DNA from: Morella rubra
Lineage: Eukaryota > Streptophyta > Magnoliopsida > Fagales > Myricaceae
Reading direction: 5' to 3'
DNA: 64,000 nt
Assembly (NCBI GenBank): GCA_003952965.2
Contig: CM025849.1
Location: 25,131,121 to 25,195,120 of the forward strand
This document shows positions 23,390 to 36,399 of this stretch, piece after piece (within the stretch, counting starts at the first letter, position 1; every line of letters starts with the position of its first letter). A model generated the notes under the pieces. The model did not search any database, was not told where the DNA came from, and saw only the letters and a list, made by a program, of their open reading frames with translations. The position numbers and the translations under genes were made by a program.

Positions 23390-24880
23390 CACGATCGATC
23401 CGTCCTCAAACAGCAAAACGACGACGTCTGGATCGATCGATCGGGTTGTTTAAGCGTTCGATCGGTTTGATACATCTAAACGACACCGCGTTGAACCGAT
23501 CGATCGGTTATTTGACGATGTTCAGTGATCTTAATTATTAGAAAAATAATTTTTAAACCGAAAAAAGACTTAATTATGAAATATTTTTTACTTATGATGC
23601 CATCTTAATACATGCCTCATACTAATAACTTATAATCATGTACTAAATAAAGATTATATCACTAGTTTATAGCATGTATATATAAACTAACTCTTACACT
23701 ATGTTTCTATGATGCAACATGTACAACATACTTTTTTTATGTATAATTTGTGTGTGTAAACATTTAAACACAAATTATATGTATTGGATTGTTTATGTAT
23801 ATATGTATATAAATATTTTTTAAATTTTAATTGTGTTTTATTGTTTCGAGTGTTATTTATTTTACCCTAATACATATTTTTTATTAAATACTTATATTGT
23901 GTACATTAATCGTTTATTTGGTCAACAATTATTTATTTTATTTGTACTTAGAGATATATATATTGTTTATTTAATTATATATATACATAGATTTTGTTTA
24001 TATTCTTATATTGTTTATTTAATCAGTAAATTATTAGATTGTGATATTCTTACATTCCCATATATTTATACGTATACTGTTAAGTCTATCAACCTATCAG
24101 CCCAAATGACCGATCGATTGGATGTACCATTAAAACCACGTCCTGCAAACCGATTGATTGGAATGTATAACCGATCGATTGTTTCGTGTAATCAAATGAC
24201 AACGGATTTACACGATCGATCGGTTCGCAATTATTGTCCGTTCAATCGTTGGGACACATCAAAATGATGGTGTTTTGATCAATCGATCCGCATGTTTAGA
24301 CGTTCGATCAGTTTGGTAGACCTAGACAACACCGTCTGCTACCGATCGATCGGTGATCTTCACTATTAAAAAATCAATTTTTGAAATGAAAAATGACGTA
24401 ATTATGAAATATTTTGTACTTATGATGCTATCTTAACACATGCCTCATACTAATAACTTATAACCATGTGCTAAATAAAGATTATATCACTAGTTTGTAC
24501 CATGTATATATAAACTAACTCTTACACTATGTTTCTATGATATAAGATGTACAACCTAAACATGCTTTCCACATCCAATCGTTATTTCATTTTTATTTAA
24601 AAACATATTTGTACTTAGAGATACATACATGTACTTATATTTTATATTTATTCTTATATATTTTATTTGATCAATCATTATTAATTGTTTATGTAAATTT
24701 GTTTTTAGATTTTATTTAAATTCTTATATATATTACTTATTTGATCAATCGTTATTAATTGTTTATTATATATAATATGTATGTACTTAGATTTTATTTA
24801 AATATGTATTTTATTTAACTGACTAACTCTGTAATTTTTGGTAATTTTGTCATCAAAAGGGTATTTCGGTCAATTTACGT
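23390..24880 (-). repeat. CACTA-1 internal tandem units with CGATCGATCG clusters
   Basis: Two tandem units, each a CGATCGATCG cluster (near 23,390-23,515 and 24,100-24,350) followed by an AT-rich stretch sharing TTATGATGCCATCTTAA-like, ATGCCTCATACTAATAACTT and AAATAAAGATTATATCACTA. The spacing is about 830 bp. CACTA-2 has three such units at about 615-650 bp. No gene is seen. Confidence 0.8.
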
Positions 24881-25115
24881 ATCTAAATGTCGGAAGTACA
24901 TATCCAAAATAAAAACATATGTCCCAAATCCGTAAATAAAAACACAATACATAGTAAAAAATAAGAATATAAAGATCATCACCAAAATCTGTAACATCTC
25001 CATGAACGGGCCTGGGAATCTTGTGTGGATTTGCCTCTGGCTTGAACTCAGTGAGTCCTAAATTCCTCCAGGTGAGCAACAACCGCCTTGTCACACAACA
25101 TCGCAATACTGCGCT

Positions 25116-28100
25116 TACGGGTGTACATGAAAGGGCCGAAACCGACCAGGCTAACCCAAACTGGCCCGAAACTAACTGGGCAAGCTAGTTTTGGGCAGCA
25201 CATTTTAGCGGTCGGCCCTATTTTTCCCAGAACCGACTGGGTCGGTTTAGCCCATGGTTTTAGGTACCCAATGGACCGAACCACACCGCAACGAGGGTAT
25301 ACTTGGGATTTCACATTTTTTCATTTTTTTAATATTAATTGGGGGGGAGGAGACAACGTCAGCTCCCCCTTCCTTTTAGCCTTTACGTGGGCATTTCTCC
25401 CTGACACCTCCCCTCCTTCACAGTTCACCCCTTTCCTCAAAACTGAATCCTTAGCCGCCCCCCACTGCACCACAACCCCGCCGGCGTCTCTCTCTCTCTC
25501 TCCCCAGTCACTCTCACGCCGCCTCTCTTTCTCTCTTAGGCAGCCATGGCCCCTCTCTCAATCTCTCTCTACCTCACGCAGCCATAGGGTAAATTTCTCT
25601 CTCTCTCTCCCTCTCTCTCTCTCTCTATCTCACACGGCGTCTCTCTCGTTTTTTCTAGATTTGATATTTCCAAATTGTCTGTCGAAATGTTCTTGTTTTT
25701 TCAAATTTTTATTATATCTAGGTACAAGTTTATTGATTGTATTATCAACATTGATTTGTTGATATTTTCTCTTTTTTTTCCAATTGAGGTTGTTTATTTT
25801 CTTGGTTGCTGATTTGCAAGAACATTAACAGATTTGTGATTTTCTTTGGTTACTATTAATTTTGTTGCAGATTTGCATTTTACTAATTTCTAAGTTGCTG
25901 ATTTGCATTTTACAGAGTTGCTGATTTGCAAGAATATTAATAGAGTTCCTGATTTGCAAGAACATTAACAGGTTAGTATTTCGTAAGCACCATTTTACTA
26001 AGTTACTATTAGTTTATGATAGGATTGCAAGTTAGGATTATGTTGGTTCTATAGAGATCGGAGGTCAGGGCTGATTTGATGTTGGATTTGGATGAATTTA
26101 GGTTTAGGTTTGTTGGATGATTTGCTGATTTAATGTTGTTGGATTGTTTGATGATTTTATGCTGATTTTATGTTGTTGGATTGTTATTTTCATTTTTAAT
26201 GTGGTCTAGATGGAAGAGACTCCAACAAGTACCCCTGATAATGAGACTCCCAAGAATGTGATTGATATTAAAGATGAGTGGATGGGGTGCATATTGATCT
26301 TGATGACATAACCCCTACTAGTCGACCTTTTGCTAAAAGGAAAGAGTCTAGAGATGCTTCATTAGTATGGGAACATTTTAAAAAGGTTGAGGTTTGCCTG
26401 CTCATTCACCTAAAGCTGCATGTAACTATTGTGGGAAACAATATTATTGTCATTCTAAGAGAAATGGAACTCATCGATGATAAGCCACTTGGAGAATCAG
26501 TGTAAAAAATACCCTTATTGGTTTGGGTGGCTTGATAAAAATCAGCCCACATTGAGCTTTGATAAGAAACCTGAGGGGGAGGGAATAGTTCTAGTTCTAT
26601 GATCATGCATAGGTATAATGCTGAGGAGCTTCGACAAGCAATTGCTGAGTTTGTTATTGGTGATGACAACCTTTAGAGTTGTTGAGGGTCGTTGGTTTAG
26701 GAGGCTTTTGAAGAAGTTTGAACCTAGATTTCAGATGCCATCTCGTATAACGGTTGCTAGGGATTGTTTCAAGATCTACAATGTAGAGAAAGCAAAGTTG
26801 AAAAAATCTTTGAAAAAATCTTTGAAGTCACTTTCTAGTAGAGTTTGTCTCACTACCGACACTTGGACTTCTAATCAGAACTTGAATTATATGTGTCTCA
26901 CTGCACACTTCATTGATGATGATTGGAAATTGCACAAGAGAATTATCAACTTTTGTTTGGTTGCTAATCACCGAGGAGATACACTTGGGATGAATATTGA
27001 GGCGTGTCTTCTTGAGTGGGGTATTGCTAATAGATTTTTACTATCATGGTTGATAATGCCTCTTCAAATGATGTTGCACTTGAATTTTTGAAGAGGTGCT
27101 TGAAACCCAACTTGCCCTTGATGAACAATTTCTACATATGAGGTGTTGTGCCCATATTTTGAACCTTGTAGTGAATGAGGGATTGAAAGAATATGATGAG
27201 TCTATCATAAGGGTGCGCAATGCAGTGAGGTATGTGAGATCTTCTCCAGCTAGAATGGATAGGTTTAAGAGATGTGCTGAAAAAGATAACATAGAATGTA
27301 AGGCTATGTTGTGTCTTGATGTTGCTACAAGATGGAATTCTACTTATCTCCTGTTGGAGAAAATAGAGAAATTCCAAAAGGCCTTTGACCGGCTCCATGA
27401 TGAGGATCCTCTATACAGAACTACTTTGCTGAAGGTGCCAATGAGTCACTGCGTTTGGGACCTCCTCAGTTTTTGGATTGGGAGCAAGTTAGGGTATTTG
27501 TTCAATTTTTGGAATTGTTTTATGAGGCTACTATATAGTTTTCGGATCTTCATATGTGACTGCAAATATCTACTTTCAAGAGATTTGTATTATCAAGGAG
27601 AATATTTGTGACTTGTGTGAAAGTGGTAATCATATTTTGAAAATATGGCAACGAGTATGAAGGGAAATATGATAAGTATTAGGGGATCTCTTCCAAAATG
27701 AATATGATGTTGTTTATTGCTGGTGCTTGATCCAAGGTATAAGCTATTACTTCAGTGCTTTGGTTCAAGCAAAACTGTCCAATTGAGGAGGGGGATGTAA
27801 TGTTCACCTTTATGAAAAATGTGTTTGACTGGTTGTGTGCGGAGTATGCTGATAAGTTTGGTATTGTTGAAGCAACGCCTCAAACTTCTCGTCCTACGCA
27901 TAAGGTTGGGGTGGGTAATCAAACTCGCCAAAAAGTTGGCTCGCATCCTTGAAAGGCTTGAAGAGTTTGCATCTACGAGTGATGGCAAATTAGAGGTGGA
28001 ACAATATTTGACTAATGGTTGTGAGGCAAGAACTGGTGAATTCAATATTTTACAGTGGTGGAAGTCCAATGCATCTAAGTATCCTATTCTTGCTCACATG

Positions 28101-28999
28101 GCTCGGGATGTTATGGCTATCCCAATTTCTACAGTATCTTCTGAGTCTGCTTTTAGCACGGAGGACGTGTTCTAGACCCTTATCAGAGTTCATTGGCTCT
28201 TCGAACAGTGGAGGCCCTCATATGTGCACAAAATTGGATAGGGGAAGACTCTATTGCTGATTATGAGTTAGTGGAAAATGTAGAGAAATATGAAGAAGAA
28301 GCAGGTATTTTAATTTATATGGACAATTTAATCACAATTTATATTTATGTATACTTAACTTGCTTTGATTTGCTATTTGTTTTCAACAGTGGAGATCCTT
28401 GGGCCGTCCGAGAAGCGCCCAGTTGACGATTAAATGTAATGGAAGTTGGAATATTTGAAACTTGTTTTAATTTTAATTTTTTTGGTTATTGTAATTTTAA
28501 TTTCTTTGGTTGTTAATTGTTAACTTGTAACTTGTTAGGGCTGGATGTTAAAAAGCCCATTTATTTTTCTTTTTTTTTTTAGTATGTTGTTGTTAATTGT
28601 TATTTATTAGGACGCAAACAATCAACAAAAAAACATAAAAATTGGATTCTAAGTCTTAAATAGTTAAATATATATAAAAAAAAGGGTAAATTTGGGCCAT
28701 CGAATGGGCTGAACAAATAGATAATTCTACTTTAAAAAAATTGAATTTGGGCCACCGAATGGACTTCAAAAAAGAGAGTAAAATTTGGGCCACCAAATGG
28801 GCTTAAAAAAAGAGTAAAACTTAGGCCCATTACTAGGCCTAAACTAACTAAACTAGGCCGACCCACAAACCTAGTCGGCCCGACCGGTTCTCCCAACAGG
28901 TAGTTCGGTCGTCGGTTGGGAATTTATTAAAACCAAACAAGACAGTTCGGCCCACAGTTTGAGCTCAAAACCGAACCGACTAGTCGGTTTTTAGCCCTA
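25116..28999 (+). mobile_element. hAT-3, Ac/Tam3-like hAT with BED-finger (RICESLEEPER-type) transposase
   Basis: 3,884 bp. Ends TACGGGTGTACATG and, read inward from the right, TAGGGCTAAAAACCG. The flanks ACTGCGCT (25,108-25,115) and ACTGCACT (29,000-29,007) are an 8-bp duplication with one difference, and removing the element rejoins the reading frame of the extra CACTA gene. Subterminal zones are rich in ACCGACC/CCGAACCGAC and GGGCCGAAC words in both orientations. A CT-rich leader lies at 25,490-25,640. Confidence 0.9.
26210..28425 (+). pseudogene. hAT-3 transposase (BED zinc finger, RICESLEEPER-like), broken
   Basis: Probable start ATG 26,210 (MEETPTSTPDNETPKN). BED finger remnants: SLVWEHFKKVE then, one frame over, AACNYCGKQYYC. 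Core: RLLKKFEPRFQMPSRITVAR, CLTTDTWTSNQNLNYMCLTA (RNase H-like fold start), HRGDTLGMNIE; then MRCCAHILNLVVNEGLKEYD, LDVATRWNSTYLLLE; and the C-terminal dimerisation domain with VEQYLTN, WWKSNASKYPILAHMARD and ISTVSSESAFST. This domain order is that of RICESLEEPER/Ac-like transposases (about 650-700 residues). Several frameshifts and stops occur between these blocks, including a frameshift inside the finger, so it is a pseudogene. Confidence 0.88.
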
Positions 29000-29912
29000 A
29001 CTGCACTCCTCCTCAAAATATTTCTGGACTGACTCAGTCGCTGTCTTGAGCAACTGAATATCCCAATCCAATTTCTCCACATGCTCCTCAAGAGGCTTTA
29101 GCGCGTTCTTGACAATCGCGCTGACATGGGTGTCGAGGTTCTCCTCCTGCGCCTTGCTCCTCGACATGGTGGCCTTGTTCAATGCATTGCGGACCGCCTT
29201 ACACGGCTTCCCGTCACTGATCACGACACCTTAAGCAATCAGAAACTGAGTCAGGAACACACTGTATAGGAGGCAATAAGTATGAGTTGACCAAGCCATG
29301 TCCACAATCAGCTAGTACATGTAGAGCGGGAGACCAATCCGTGTCTGCTAACCAAGCAGGAGCATGCACTGCGCTATTGCGAATGGGCACTCTATGGAGT
29401 GGGATCTGCTATCTATTTCATGAGGTTGCCAACAACTACATACATCCGCCCTGTCATAATGGTCCACAGGTCCTGCTCAACGTCCTCTTCTCATCAGTCA
29501 GGGGTACCACAGGGAAGCATGGACTCTCTGGCCTCTCACAGCCTTGAAAGGTAGCAATGACGTCTGGCGAGAATGAGAACTGGACCTCTCGCATTGTCAA
29601 CTGCAACTCATCTCCATTCCCCGCAACGACAATGGCGCAACAAAAATCCCATACCAGGCCATCCACACAGAAATCGACCATTCAAGATGGTTGATGTAAG
29701 AATCTATAGTACTCGAAAAGCTAGAACATGGTGTGATCCTCATACATCAGGTCATCAAAATCACAGAGTGTCACTGGCCACCAGCCGCATCCTCATGAAC
29801 TCCATTTGCGCCTCCATGGATAGCTCCAACTCCTGCTGCTCCTAGGACAATGATCCTGCAACAATTGTATATAAATATGTGTTAAGAAATAAAAAATATT
29901 GAAGCTTCAATT

Positions 29913-32900
29913 TGTAACACCCCTACCCTCTAAATATTCTTGATAATCTTAACTTTCCTTATTAAGTATCATTAATAGTTTTTATATAATTATTTTCGGA
30001 TTTATTTATTTTATTAATTATTAATAGTGCAAAATACCTAGAAATAGTTTTATATATCCAAAAATTATGATAAAAATATCCTCATTCTTGTCTTTTCAAG
30101 CTCTTTCATTTTATTAACTATTTTTCTCATGTCAGTGTCCTAATAATTTTTATAAATTATTTTTATATGCTGAAAAAGATGATTTTGCCTTTAAAGCTTG
30201 TTTTTGCCCTAATTTATTCTAGAAACCTTATTTTTCTCCAATCTTTTTGCTTGACATGTTTTGTTTCATTGTTTTCTTAGCCAAAAGGACCTAATTGATG
30301 GATGTCGTGCCTTGTTTGAAAATGTTCTTAGAATTTTTATTTTTAATTAGGGTTTCGGGCTTAGATTGCATAGTTTGATGTTTTGGGCTTAGAAAATCAT
30401 ATCTTTTTGGGCCTTTCTTCAGCCCATTCGACCAGCCTTGGCCCATGACAAGTCAGCACCTCCTTTGAAGAAAAAACCGGTCAAAGTCATAGATTCACTT
30501 AACAATCATTACCAATCATTAAATGCCTCCAAAACCACCATACACTTGTCTCCTCCTAGGTTTCTGCAGCCCATAGCCTCCATTGCTGAGACAAAACTTG
30601 CTGAGACCTCCTAATCTAGTGTTAGGCATGATCATGGTGTCCCTCTTAACCCTAGCAACATAAATCATAACCCTAAAATTTAACCCTAGTCAAGAACTAG
30701 TATAAATAGCAAGCAAGTGTGAGGGTTTTCCTCACTGAGCTTGTTCAGCATTCTTAGAGAGAGGGAGAGAGTGAGAGAGAGCTTGGAGAAAGTTTGGAAG
30801 AGAAAAGAGAGGAGGAGGTTCCAGCCGATTGATCCAAAGAGGTGATTTTGAGGAATTTTGTGAAATTCTTGGAGTTCATTCGAATTCAGCATGCTTTGAT
30901 GTTTTCTTGATGTTATTAGATCCAATATGGTGTTTCATCTAGGTTTTGTGATTATCAAAACTTGAAGAGATTGATTAAGGTAAGGGGTTAGTTTGCATGT
31001 TAATGGTGTTCTTAGTATTTTGACGATTTAGGCTAATAACATGCAATTCTTTGATCAGCAACTTTTCATTAGGTTGATTATGTGCTAGCGGAATGATTAG
31101 TTTGGTCATCTATTGGAGGATTTTGAAGAATTGGAGAAACTGTGAAGATTAGGTCTTTTTACCCCTTTGATTGTTTTATGATAATTTTTGTGTATTTATT
31201 TTGTATATCTAAATTTTTAGGTCCCTAAGAGGTATTATAAGCATTTAGGATTGATTTGATTCAATGATTTACGTAGAAAAAGTGAAGATTTGCTTATTAG
31301 GTCAAAACTAGCCTATTTTAGCTTGATTTTTGATATCAGTGTGTTTAAGAAATTTTATAATATAGTAAACGACCTTTTTTTATGTGAAATTTTTGAGACA
31401 TAAAATTACACTATTAGGAATCTCCAGTTTAAATTTCGTGTCATTTGGAGTTAAGATGAATTAATTATGAATTTTTAAAATTCCACGTAAAAACTGTGTT
31501 TTTGCTTAAAACGGGTCTGTTGATATTAATTCGAACTGGGCTTTTTTTCCAGCCTCTGTATTGATTCTATGGGCATAATGTCTGGTGTTTTGGCCAAGCT
31601 TGGGCTTGGATGGGGAAGCCAAAAGTTGACACCATTTGGACCCATTATGCCTTGTTTGTCAAACCACATGATTGGGCCTCTTTTTGTTGCTTTTGGACTG
31701 GCCCAAGTGGCTCGTTATGGCCACTGACCACTCATGGAAGTGGGCTTGCCAACAAGCCCAAGTGCAAGTCCATATTGGACTTGGATTAGTAAACTTGGAT
31801 CTTTGACGTATGTTTGACTAATGAGATATTTATGTTTAATTTCTTGATTATGGAAAAGCATATCAGTTTGTTAGTGGGTATTTATTTTGGAAATAAATAC
31901 AAGTTTATGATTGTGAAATGTTTGCAAAGTTTTTGCAAAAGGATATGATTTTGATGGAAATGATATATTTTTGGAAAATATATCAATGTATTGGTTTTCT
32001 CATATCATAGTGCATTTGCATGGCATTTGGCATTAAAATGATAAAGGATACGGCACCTTTTATGGAAAATTTTATATGGGGTGACGGTATCGATCACTGG
32101 GGAGTGCAACCATCACTACTGGGTAGGATAGCCCCGGACTAGAAGGCAGATGGGTCTTTACTCGTGTCCTAGCACAGCGGAATGTCTAGGATTGTCCTAA
32201 AGTGTAGGGAGATTGAATGCACAACCCTGGCCGCTGGAGGTGAATCCGATATCTTTGTAAGGAAATGTTGCCAGTAAAGGAAAAGAAAAGTGCATATTGT
32301 GTGTTGCATCACTGCCTATATATACTATAATTATATACTGCATGATTGTGTGCTGCATACTACATATCATCTCTCTGGTATTCTCCATTGCTTATGGTCT
32401 GCTTATGAACTATTTTTGAGCTGATTATTTGATTATGTATGTACTGCTGCATGATTGAGTCCTTAAGACTCACCCCTTTTGTTTGCCCATTTTTATAAGT
32501 CAAATGCCGATATTCGATTCATTTATAACCCATGAAATGATTACCCATGTCCTCGTCATCCACATCTGCGCCCTAGTGACCGACGGTCTAGAGGTTATAA
32601 TGGACTCCTAGCCCTACCTAATCCCAAAGGACCTACCACCAAAGTTTTCCCGTGAGAATGGCCTCGTGGGAGAGAACCACCGCCACATCGAGTGGATTGA
32701 CCTCATCGGGTCCTCTGACGACGAAGGCAAAGACTCCTCTTAAATGTTGTTGTTGCCTTATGTTTCTTTTATTTATTTGTTTTGGTGTGTTTTGTAAATA
32801 TTCTAAACAATAGGGTTAGAGATGTATTTTGTAGGCTCACTTATGTTAGCCTAGTGCCGTAATCCCTAATCCCTAACCCCAGCAGTGTGTTTTCCTTGTT

Positions 32901-33224
32901 TATTTTGTTTGTGTGTTTGTTTACTTTTTAATGTTGTTCCTGAGTATTGTTTGATATAACCAATCATGACTCGTTTGTGTGACATGTTACTTTGATTTTC
33001 TTCTTCTAACTTGACTTTCGTTTTCTCCTGCTTAATTTTTGTAAATATATTTAATTAGTCTTTCACTGGTTTTCTCTATATTTTATAATCGTCTATGAAC
33101 ATCCCAAGGACTTTTTCTACAGTATTGAGACCCATCGGATAAGTACGTGTCGTAACCTCGCCATATATGCACTTATATTACTACAAAGAGAGCTTAAAGG
33201 CTAATACGTGCACGGGACGTGACA
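29913..33224 (+). mobile_element. Large solo LTR (fossil), 3.3 kb, probable Ty3-gypsy
   Basis: Begins TGTAACACCCCTACCC and ends CACGGGACGTGACA. Both flanks are CAATT (29,908-29,912; 33,225-33,229), a perfect 5-bp target duplication. Length 3,312 bp. The TGTAACACCCC...GTGACA ends resemble the long LTRs of Del/Tekay-type gypsy elements. There is no coding interior, so it is a solo LTR. It separates the extra CACTA gene from the 5' subterminal repeats. The perfect duplication suggests a fairly recent insertion compared with its host element. Confidence 0.8.
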
Positions 33225-33239
33225 CAATTACAAGTGATC

Positions 33240-34627
33240 CATCGGTAATTTTGGCGACTGATCAATCGCCTATATAGAACTGTGCATTTATTAAGCCACC
33301 GATCGATCACCAGTGCATCAAAATGCACAATTTTATAAAAGAGATCATTCGATCATGCGACGATCGATCGGTTGTTATTTTAAGTGCACAGTATCAATAG
33401 CGAAAATTTCAAAATGCATTGTATTGGATGTCAATCAATCGTTTTTTATAATTGAAACACACAGTTTCAAACATCCGACTGATCAATAAATGTGTGATCG
33501 ATTGGTCCCAAAAATAACTTAATGATCGATCAACCACATAAGCCGATTGATCGAAAGGAAAACAGAAGGCACCGTTTCGACACCTATCGATTGATCGCTT
33601 ATCTCATCGGCTCCATGCCAATCGTTCTTCATAAAATGGCGATAGATCACCACAGGGACGATGAGAACAAAAATCGCAGAACCTATATTACCCCAAGTTG
33701 ATCCTTAAACAATCCTAAACTCCTAAAACAAACATTAACACTTAAAAATTTAAATATGTACCTTTTGTGTAGATGACAACCGGGGAAGTTTCTCTACACT
33801 TTGGAAGACAATGTGCGGTGAAATTACTAATTAAAGGTTGAGAGCGTTTTTGAGATTGTAGGACATGTAATAGGCAAAAAATGGCCTTCGGCGGCTTTCA
33901 TATCATCCCTCGTGCCAATCGATTGGCAATTCCATAGATAAAGCACCTGTTTTACTAACACATGGCAATCTACCATTCGTTGACTGACCAATCGATCGGC
34001 GATTTCACTGATCGAACAATTATTCAAATAAGTGACTGTTACACGCCCTATAATCGGATATTCAACCTATAGATCACTTATTTTTTTAACACATGGCACA
34101 CTTTCAGTCCATGACATACCAATCGATCAGCTGTTCATCCTGATCGATTGATGGTTTGAAATCTTGACGATTACGCTACCCAATAAATTTGTAAGTAAGA
34201 GTGATCGATCGACTTGTGTGAACATGTGTCTATATGTCATTCATTGCGTGATAAACAATGATGTGACACATACCTACTGCACTCAACGTGTACCAAGTGT
34301 CCATTTGTTCCTGATCGATTGGTCTTATTTACCAATCGATCAGGGTGTCCTAACTGCATTGGACTAATTGGTCGTCATTATTAACGATCGATCGCTAAGG
34401 TTGACGACATAGTTTTGTTGCCAAAGTGCTATGCATTTCGTGACGTAACATTTCGTCACAAAAAAGGTGCGATCAATCGGCGATATAACCGATCGATCGG
34501 TGGGTGACGAATATCACCAATAAGAGCTTTAGTGATGAAATTGGTGATGAAAAATATTTTTGTCACTAATAATGGACTTTTAGTGACAAAATTCAGTTTG
34601 TCACTAAAGCCCAAAATTCTATTAGTG
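33240..34627. repeat. CACTA-1 5' subterminal repeats and terminus
   Basis: Dense CGATCGATCG/CCGATCGATCGG variants from 33,240 to about 34,510 in both orientations, then TTTCGTCAC / GTCACTAAA repeats up to the terminal TAGTG. It mirrors the array at 35,160-36,300 of CACTA-2. No gene is seen. Confidence 0.8.
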
Positions 34628-34933
34628 TTTGGATGGGGGCTTAGGCAACCCCCTAATTACCAAATTATGTAACGGTTCAGTCCAGATATTTTTCAAATCT
34701 TCACTTCTTTGATATATACATATACCATGCTTATATAGACCCTCATGAACTGATCAAATTAATTTTTTAAAAGGTACATTTATTCAAGGAATCAAGTCAA
34801 TAGTTAGTTAATGTTTCTTTTTCGCTTTGTCTAGAAATCAACCTCGTTGAAGCCCATTAGGATCTGCCAAAGCAATCTTGTCTTCAAGCTGGCCTATTAG
34901 GATCTGCCCAAACCCGCGAAGACCAATTATATA
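34628..34933. other. 306-bp spacer between the two CACTA elements
   Basis: Ordinary AT-rich DNA with a short direct repeat CCTATTAGGATCTGCC / CCCATTAGGATCTGCC (near 34,853 and 34,892). No gene or element end other than the facing CACTA termini. Confidence 0.7.
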
Positions 34934-36300
34934 CACTACTAGAGTTTTGGGTTTTAGTGACGAACTGAATTTCAAAACTAAAAGTCCTTTATTAGTGACA
35001 AAATGCTATTTTCATCACTAAAAATGGGCTTTTATTAAAGAAAATATATTTTGTCACAAATTTCGTCACTAAAGCTCTTATGTGTGAAGAAATTTTTATT
35101 TCATCACAAAAATTCAATTGTTTTGTGATGAAACACTCTGTCATGAAATGCAAAGGGCTTTGGTGACGAAATTACGTCGTCACCACTACCGATCAATAGT
35201 AAATAATATCGATTGATTGTTCCTACAGAGTTGGGATGAAGCAATCGATCGGTTATGAATGGACACTTGTCAGACACCATTCGCAGAACGAATAACATGT
35301 TGGCACGTGTCTTGACAAAGCGATCGATCATATCACACAACCGATCGATCGGGAAGTGTAACTGTCAGTAATACGAAGGGTCGATCAATCGGGATATACG
35401 ACCGATTGATTGGTTGTTTAACGAATGGAAGTGTGACACGTGTTATAAAAGTGGGATCAATCGTCACATATGACCGATCGATCGGGAGAGTAACCGTCAC
35501 ATATTTGAATCGTCATTCAATCGTTGATATTAGCGATCAATCAGTTTGTCAACGAATGGTAGAGGGCCACGTGTTGAAAAAATAGGTGCTCAATCGATGA
35601 AGGGGCGATCAATCGAAAGGACCGATGATATGAAAACAGCCAAAGGCCATTTTTTCCCCGTTATCTCTCCTACAATCTCAAAATCCTCTAAACCTTCAAT
35701 GAGCCATTTCATCTTGCATTGTCCTCCAAAGTGCGTGGAAACTTCCCCCATTGTCATCTACATCAAAGGTATATAGTAATGTTGTTCTTTAAGCAGTTTT
35801 AAATTCGTTTTTATTTTAGCTTTTTTAATTTGCTATATAATCCATTTAGGTCCGTAAAATGTATTTATTTTAGTGTTAATGTATGTTTTAGGAGTTTAGG
35901 ATTGTTTAGGGATCAATTTGGTGTAATTTTGGGCGTGTTTTGGGGTATTATAGAAACTGTGTTTTTTTTTTGCCATTATCCCTGCGTCGATCAATCACCT
36001 GTTCAGGCCGATCGATCGTATAGGTATTTTTGGGACCGATCGATCGTCTTCTAGAAACTATGCATTTCAATTATTAGGCGATCGATCACATATGTGGTAC
36101 TGATCGATCGATCGGTCCTTGATATCGTACGTTTTACTGTCGCGAGTGATCGATAGCATCTACCAAAGCGATCGATCGGTAAGCGTAATTTGAAACGCAG
36201 TGTTTACAGTAAATAGCGATTGATCGTCTCAGGGAGGATTGATTGCTTGGGTAATACTGTGCGTTTTGTTGCATCAATGATCGATCGTCAGTGCAGCTGA
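34934..36300. repeat. CACTA-2 5' subterminal repeats
   Basis: TTAGTGACGAA-type repeats in the first 230 bp, then CGATCGATCG and degenerate ATCGATTG forms from 35,160 to about 36,300, in both orientations. Confidence 0.8.
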
Positions 36301-36399
36301 CAATGCGTAATGTTCAGATGTTATTCTTGCTATACGTCATTGCCACTTGTTTAGGCTTTCCGTGACCCGAGACCCCTTGCTTCCTGGCTGTACCCCTAA

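Larger units (their letters stand above)
25048..29860 (-). pseudogene. Extra CACTA gene: putative plant transposon protein-like, split by hAT-3
   Basis: Minus strand. Visible parts: LVWDFCCAIVVAGNGDELQ and FSFSPDVIATFQGCERP (29,650-29,530), ESPCFPVVPLTDEKRT, then a C-terminal region with NALNKATMSRSKAQEE and HVSAIVKNALKPLEEHVEKL (29,180-29,040), a coiled-coil-like segment. hAT-3 is inserted at codon level in the tail; beyond it the frame continues IAMLCDKAVVAHLEEFRTH and stops at about 25,048. The 'putative plant transposon protein' family has the VDFSP..I..LLG-type motif seen here as FSFSPDVIATFQG; its role is unknown. The same gene lies at 36,400-37,090 in CACTA-2. It is the first gene from the element's 5' end. 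Frame breaks make this copy a pseudogene. Confidence 0.6.
13554..34627 (-). mobile_element. CACTA-1 (En/Spm superfamily), large, with nested insertions
   Basis: Starts CACTACAAAAAAATTGAC at 13,554 and ends ..CTATTAGTG at 34,627 (read inward: CACTAATAGAATTTTGGG). The 3-bp flanks are TTA and TTT, a near match to the expected 3-bp duplication. Genes run on minus: an extra gene (29,860-25,048), TNPD (18,483-16,390) and TNPA (16,000-14,560), with CGATCGATCG arrays inside both ends. Nested inside are LTR-type units at 18,871-20,621, 21,634-23,341 and 29,913-33,224 and hAT-3 at 25,116-28,999; without them the element would be about 10.4 kb. The TNPD gene lacks its central domains, so the copy is not autonomous. 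Family and ends are well supported; that both ends belong to one insertion is inferred from matching order with CACTA-2. Confidence 0.85.

Noticed and set aside
23833-24267. Plus-strand frame of 144 codons with hydrophobic N-terminus
   Set aside because: Falls in the AT-rich internal tandem units of CACTA-1; its match in CACTA-2 is not open, so it is chance.
25088-25762. Plus-strand frame of 224 codons rich in Ser and Leu
   Set aside because: It crosses the left end of hAT-3 and its CT-rich leader; the Ser/Leu text comes from CT repeats.
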